This document shows positions 62,215 to 64,000 of a stretch of 64,000 bases of DNA, piece by piece; positions within the stretch are counted from its first letter, which is position 1, and each line of letters begins with the position of its first letter. This DNA comes from Leptospira kemamanensis (GTDB lineage: Bacteria; Spirochaetota; Leptospiria; Leptospirales; Leptospiraceae): contig NZ_RQGG01000007.1 in the NCBI RefSeq assembly GCF_004769665.1, forward strand, positions 1-64,000, given 5' to 3'. The notes beneath the pieces are model-generated. The model was not told where the DNA came from. It was given only the letters and a program-made list of their open reading frames with translations, and did not search any database. Made by a program: the position numbers and the translations under genes.

Positions 62215-62297
62215 GTTTTAATCTCAGGATATGAGTTTAAGGCTATGAATTCTGTTTGTAAAGAAATAAATTTCCATAAATGTTCTTGGGTTCGAAT

Positions 62298-64000
62298 TCA
62301 ATTAAAATCAATCTGGCAATTTGAGTTTACAGTTACATTTTTGAAAAAGGATTTTTTGATTGAATATTTTACTTGCAAAGATTGAATCTGAGATTCGATC
62401 GGTACCGCCAAATACCCGTTCCATGAACATGGTGTCACCTCCAGAAGGTTTGTTACAAATCCAGGATGAAACTTTTGGTTGATCACAAGGATTTGTCCTT
62501 TGGGAAGTACTGCAAATTGGAAGGAATCTGGTTTCCATTGGATGGGTTGTACCTTTTCGAAGGAAGGGTATAAATAAAACTCACCATGGTAATCTTTTGT
62601 ATCCATTGTCTTGTTTGCAAAAAGGAAGGTTAGGTTTTCGTAGATGTCGTTCGTTGAGAGATTGTTTCGGATTGCAGGAACCATCCTCGAATCAGAGCCG
62701 TAATCGGGTAATGATGATACTGTGATGGGATATGATTCCTTGTTTTCTATGGAGAGAGTCGGTGGTTTTAAAATAAAGATTTCATCCAAATACTTGGTAT
62801 TCATTTTACGCACATCGAGTGTGTGAAGGAATAATAAAATGAAAAGTGAAATGGAAACATAGGTTTTGAATTTTGGCCGAACCATTTCCAAAATAGTATC
62901 GATACAGACGACCAAACACCAAACATATAAAAAAACAACACTGAGACTCCACCTCGGATACACTCGCTCCTGTGAGTAGATGGGTAATTGTTCTAAGAGG
63001 TTGGCAGGCGAAAGGATAGATGTTTTTCCTAACATGATCCAAATCGTAATTCCCAGTAGTCCTAATAGAAAATAGAACCGACGTTTGGTGAAAAGTAGGA
63101 GTGGAAATGCATAAAAGGGGATTTGGCCAATATAATTTCCATATTCCCAAAATCGGTATTGCATTTGGGAAAGAGATTGGGATAGAAGTGGGTGTTGGGA
63201 TGAACCAAAAAAGATAGGATATAAATCAGAAAGAGAAAGTGGAAACTGGTCGGGAACAAAATACCTTCCTACTTGGTGGACAAATAGAAACATAGGAACC
63301 CATTTGAAAGAGAGCACAAAAAGGATGCAAACAACCAAAAAGAAAAAACGTGAGATGGATTTCCTTTTTTGATCCGATATAAAAATCTCTCTACCACTTA
63401 AAAATACTAGTAAAAATGCAACTTGGGTGATTGTGTAAATGGCCCCTTCCGATAACATGATATAGGCGATTAGAATCGTAAGGGAGAATATCCATTTATT
63501 TTTATTTTGGATGAGGTATAAAAAATAAAACAGAAATGCTGGTAAAAACAATCCTTGGATTTGGTTCATGTGACCTGCATACAGTTTTTGAAAAAAGTAA
63601 CCAGAGAATTGGAAAAGGCAAACAAATAGAATTGATGTTAGATGAGATATCTTGTTGTATAAAAGAAAGGAATGGTAATTTAATATTCCTGTAAAAACAA
63701 AATAGAAAACAAAACTCAGTTTGAGAGCAGTAAGTCCTGAGACAAAAATTGCGAAGAGGTGAGTGAAACTTCCAACCTTACTCGATGGGTTTTCAAAAAC
63801 AGGAAAACCAGCTCCATAATAAGGATTCCAGAAAGGAAAACTTCCAAATTCTACAAAGGATTTTCGTAAAAATTCCACATGGAAAGTATACAAATCCCAA
63901 TCAAATCTACCGAGCAGTTCATTTGATTGGAAAATGACGGGAAAGTTCCAGAGATAAAGAACAAAAAAGAAGAGAAGGCCAAAAATAGGCCTAATGTGCT
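62298..64000 (-). CDS. Large polytopic membrane protein (5' partial; GT-C / YfhO-like)
   Basis: The frame is open to the right edge of the window, so the protein starts outside; the TTG at 63893 is internal. Upstream codons continue with a hydrophobic segment and then NELLGRFDWDLYTFHVEFLR, followed by FPFWNPYYGAGFPVFENPSS, a first-loop pattern found in YfhO-like and GT-C glycosyltransferase-type proteins. At least ten membrane helices follow, then a C-terminal periplasmic domain (about residues 390-530 from 63893). It probably modifies an envelope glycan using a lipid-linked donor, but no motif fixes the substrate. Confidence 0.7.
   Translation of the reverse strand, partial: HIRPIFGLLFFFVLYLWNFPVIFQSNELLGRFDWDLYTFHVEFLRKSFVEFGSFPFWNPYYGAGFPVFENPSSKVGSFTHLFAIFVSGLTALKLSFVFYFVFTGILNYHSFLLYNKISHLTSILFVCLFQFSGYFFQKLYAGHMNQIQGLFLPAFLFYFLYLIQNKNKWIFSLTILIAYIMLSEGAIYTITQVAFLLVFLSGREIFISDQKRKSISRFFFLVVCILFVLSFKWVPMFLFVHQVGRYFVPDQFPLSLSDLYPIFFGSSQHPLLSQSLSQMQYRFWEYGNYIGQIPFYAFPLLLFTKRRFYFLLGLLGITIWIMLGKTSILSPANLLEQLPIYSQERVYPRWSLSVVFLYVWCLVVCIDTILEMVRPKFKTYVSISLFILLFLHTLDVRKMNTKYLDEIFILKPPTLSIENKESYPITVSSLPDYGSDSRMVPAIRNNLSTNDIYENLTFLFANKTMDTKDYHGEFYLYPSFEKVQPIQWKPDSFQFAVLPKGQILVINQKFHPGFVTNLLEVTPCSWNGYLAVPIESQIQSLQVKYSIKKSFFKNVTVNSNCQIDFN

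Overview
The window reads as a spirochaete chromosome, most likely a Leptospira, and probably a saprophytic or low-virulence lineage rather than a classical pathogen. It is AT-rich, with dense and often overlapping genes and frequent TTG starts. It carries many short-lipobox lipoproteins, an lpxD gene, a class-III cyclase with GAF domains, 7TMR-DISM sensors, a bacterial haem oxygenase and an ornithine-lipid type acyltransferase. Genus and family calls come from recognising proteins by eye, not from a search.

Layout. 1-5.0 kb: beta-rich envelope protein (cut by the left edge), FMN reductase, a large lipoprotein and a pentahaem cytochrome lipoprotein. 5.0-7.1 kb: a compact operon (quinone reductase, alpha/beta hydrolase, PadR repressor) behind a promoter covered by two matching palindromes. 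7.2-13.3 kb: a histidine kinase with an NMT1/THI5-like sensor, then an overlapping run (AlkC-like glycosylase, two lipoproteins, esterase, SDR). 13.3-24.5 kb, minus strand: M23 peptidase, ankyrin protein and two cyclic-nucleotide-binding proteins in one overlapping run; a membrane LuxR-type regulator; an intact adenylate cyclase; and a very large sensor whose own cyclase domain has lost most catalytic residues. 24.6-31.9 kb: a radical-SAM spore-photoproduct-lyase relative coupled to an MTAN-like nucleosidase, glutathione peroxidase, ChaN-like protein, PBP1A with a zinc ribbon, and two exported proteins. 31.9-33.7 kb: small lipoproteins, then structured tandem repeats next to tRNA-Tyr and tRNA-Thr. 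33.7-41.7 kb: half transketolase, SirB1-like protein, polyprenyl synthase, a 7TM histidine kinase and a ClC channel. 41.7-44.8 kb: a retropepsin-like / inactive-transglutaminase-7TM / ATP-grasp cassette. 44.8-64 kb: MazG, lpxD, DoxX, RibD-C, BFD ferredoxin, UMF1 transporter, an esterase / Cas4-like DUF2779 / WYL regulator run, haem oxygenase with an MFS transporter, a PiT-type permease with an OlsB-like acyltransferase, and a large membrane protein cut by the right edge.

Four themes stand out. (1) cAMP signalling: an intact cyclase, a neighbouring pseudo-cyclase and two binding-competent effectors lie within 11 kb. (2) Two histidine kinases from unrelated loci share a long insertion in the dimerisation region, with exactly the same His-to-Asn spacing (209 residues). 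(3) About 265-bp repeats follow tRNA-Tyr; they carry the tRNA 3' end, a 12-base complement of its T arm and hairpins, one with a compensatory base-pair change. This is the best candidate here for something undescribed. (4) Several tight gene pairs suggest shared function: radical SAM with nucleosidase, phosphate permease with ornithine-lipid acyltransferase, and WYL regulator with a Cas4-like protein.
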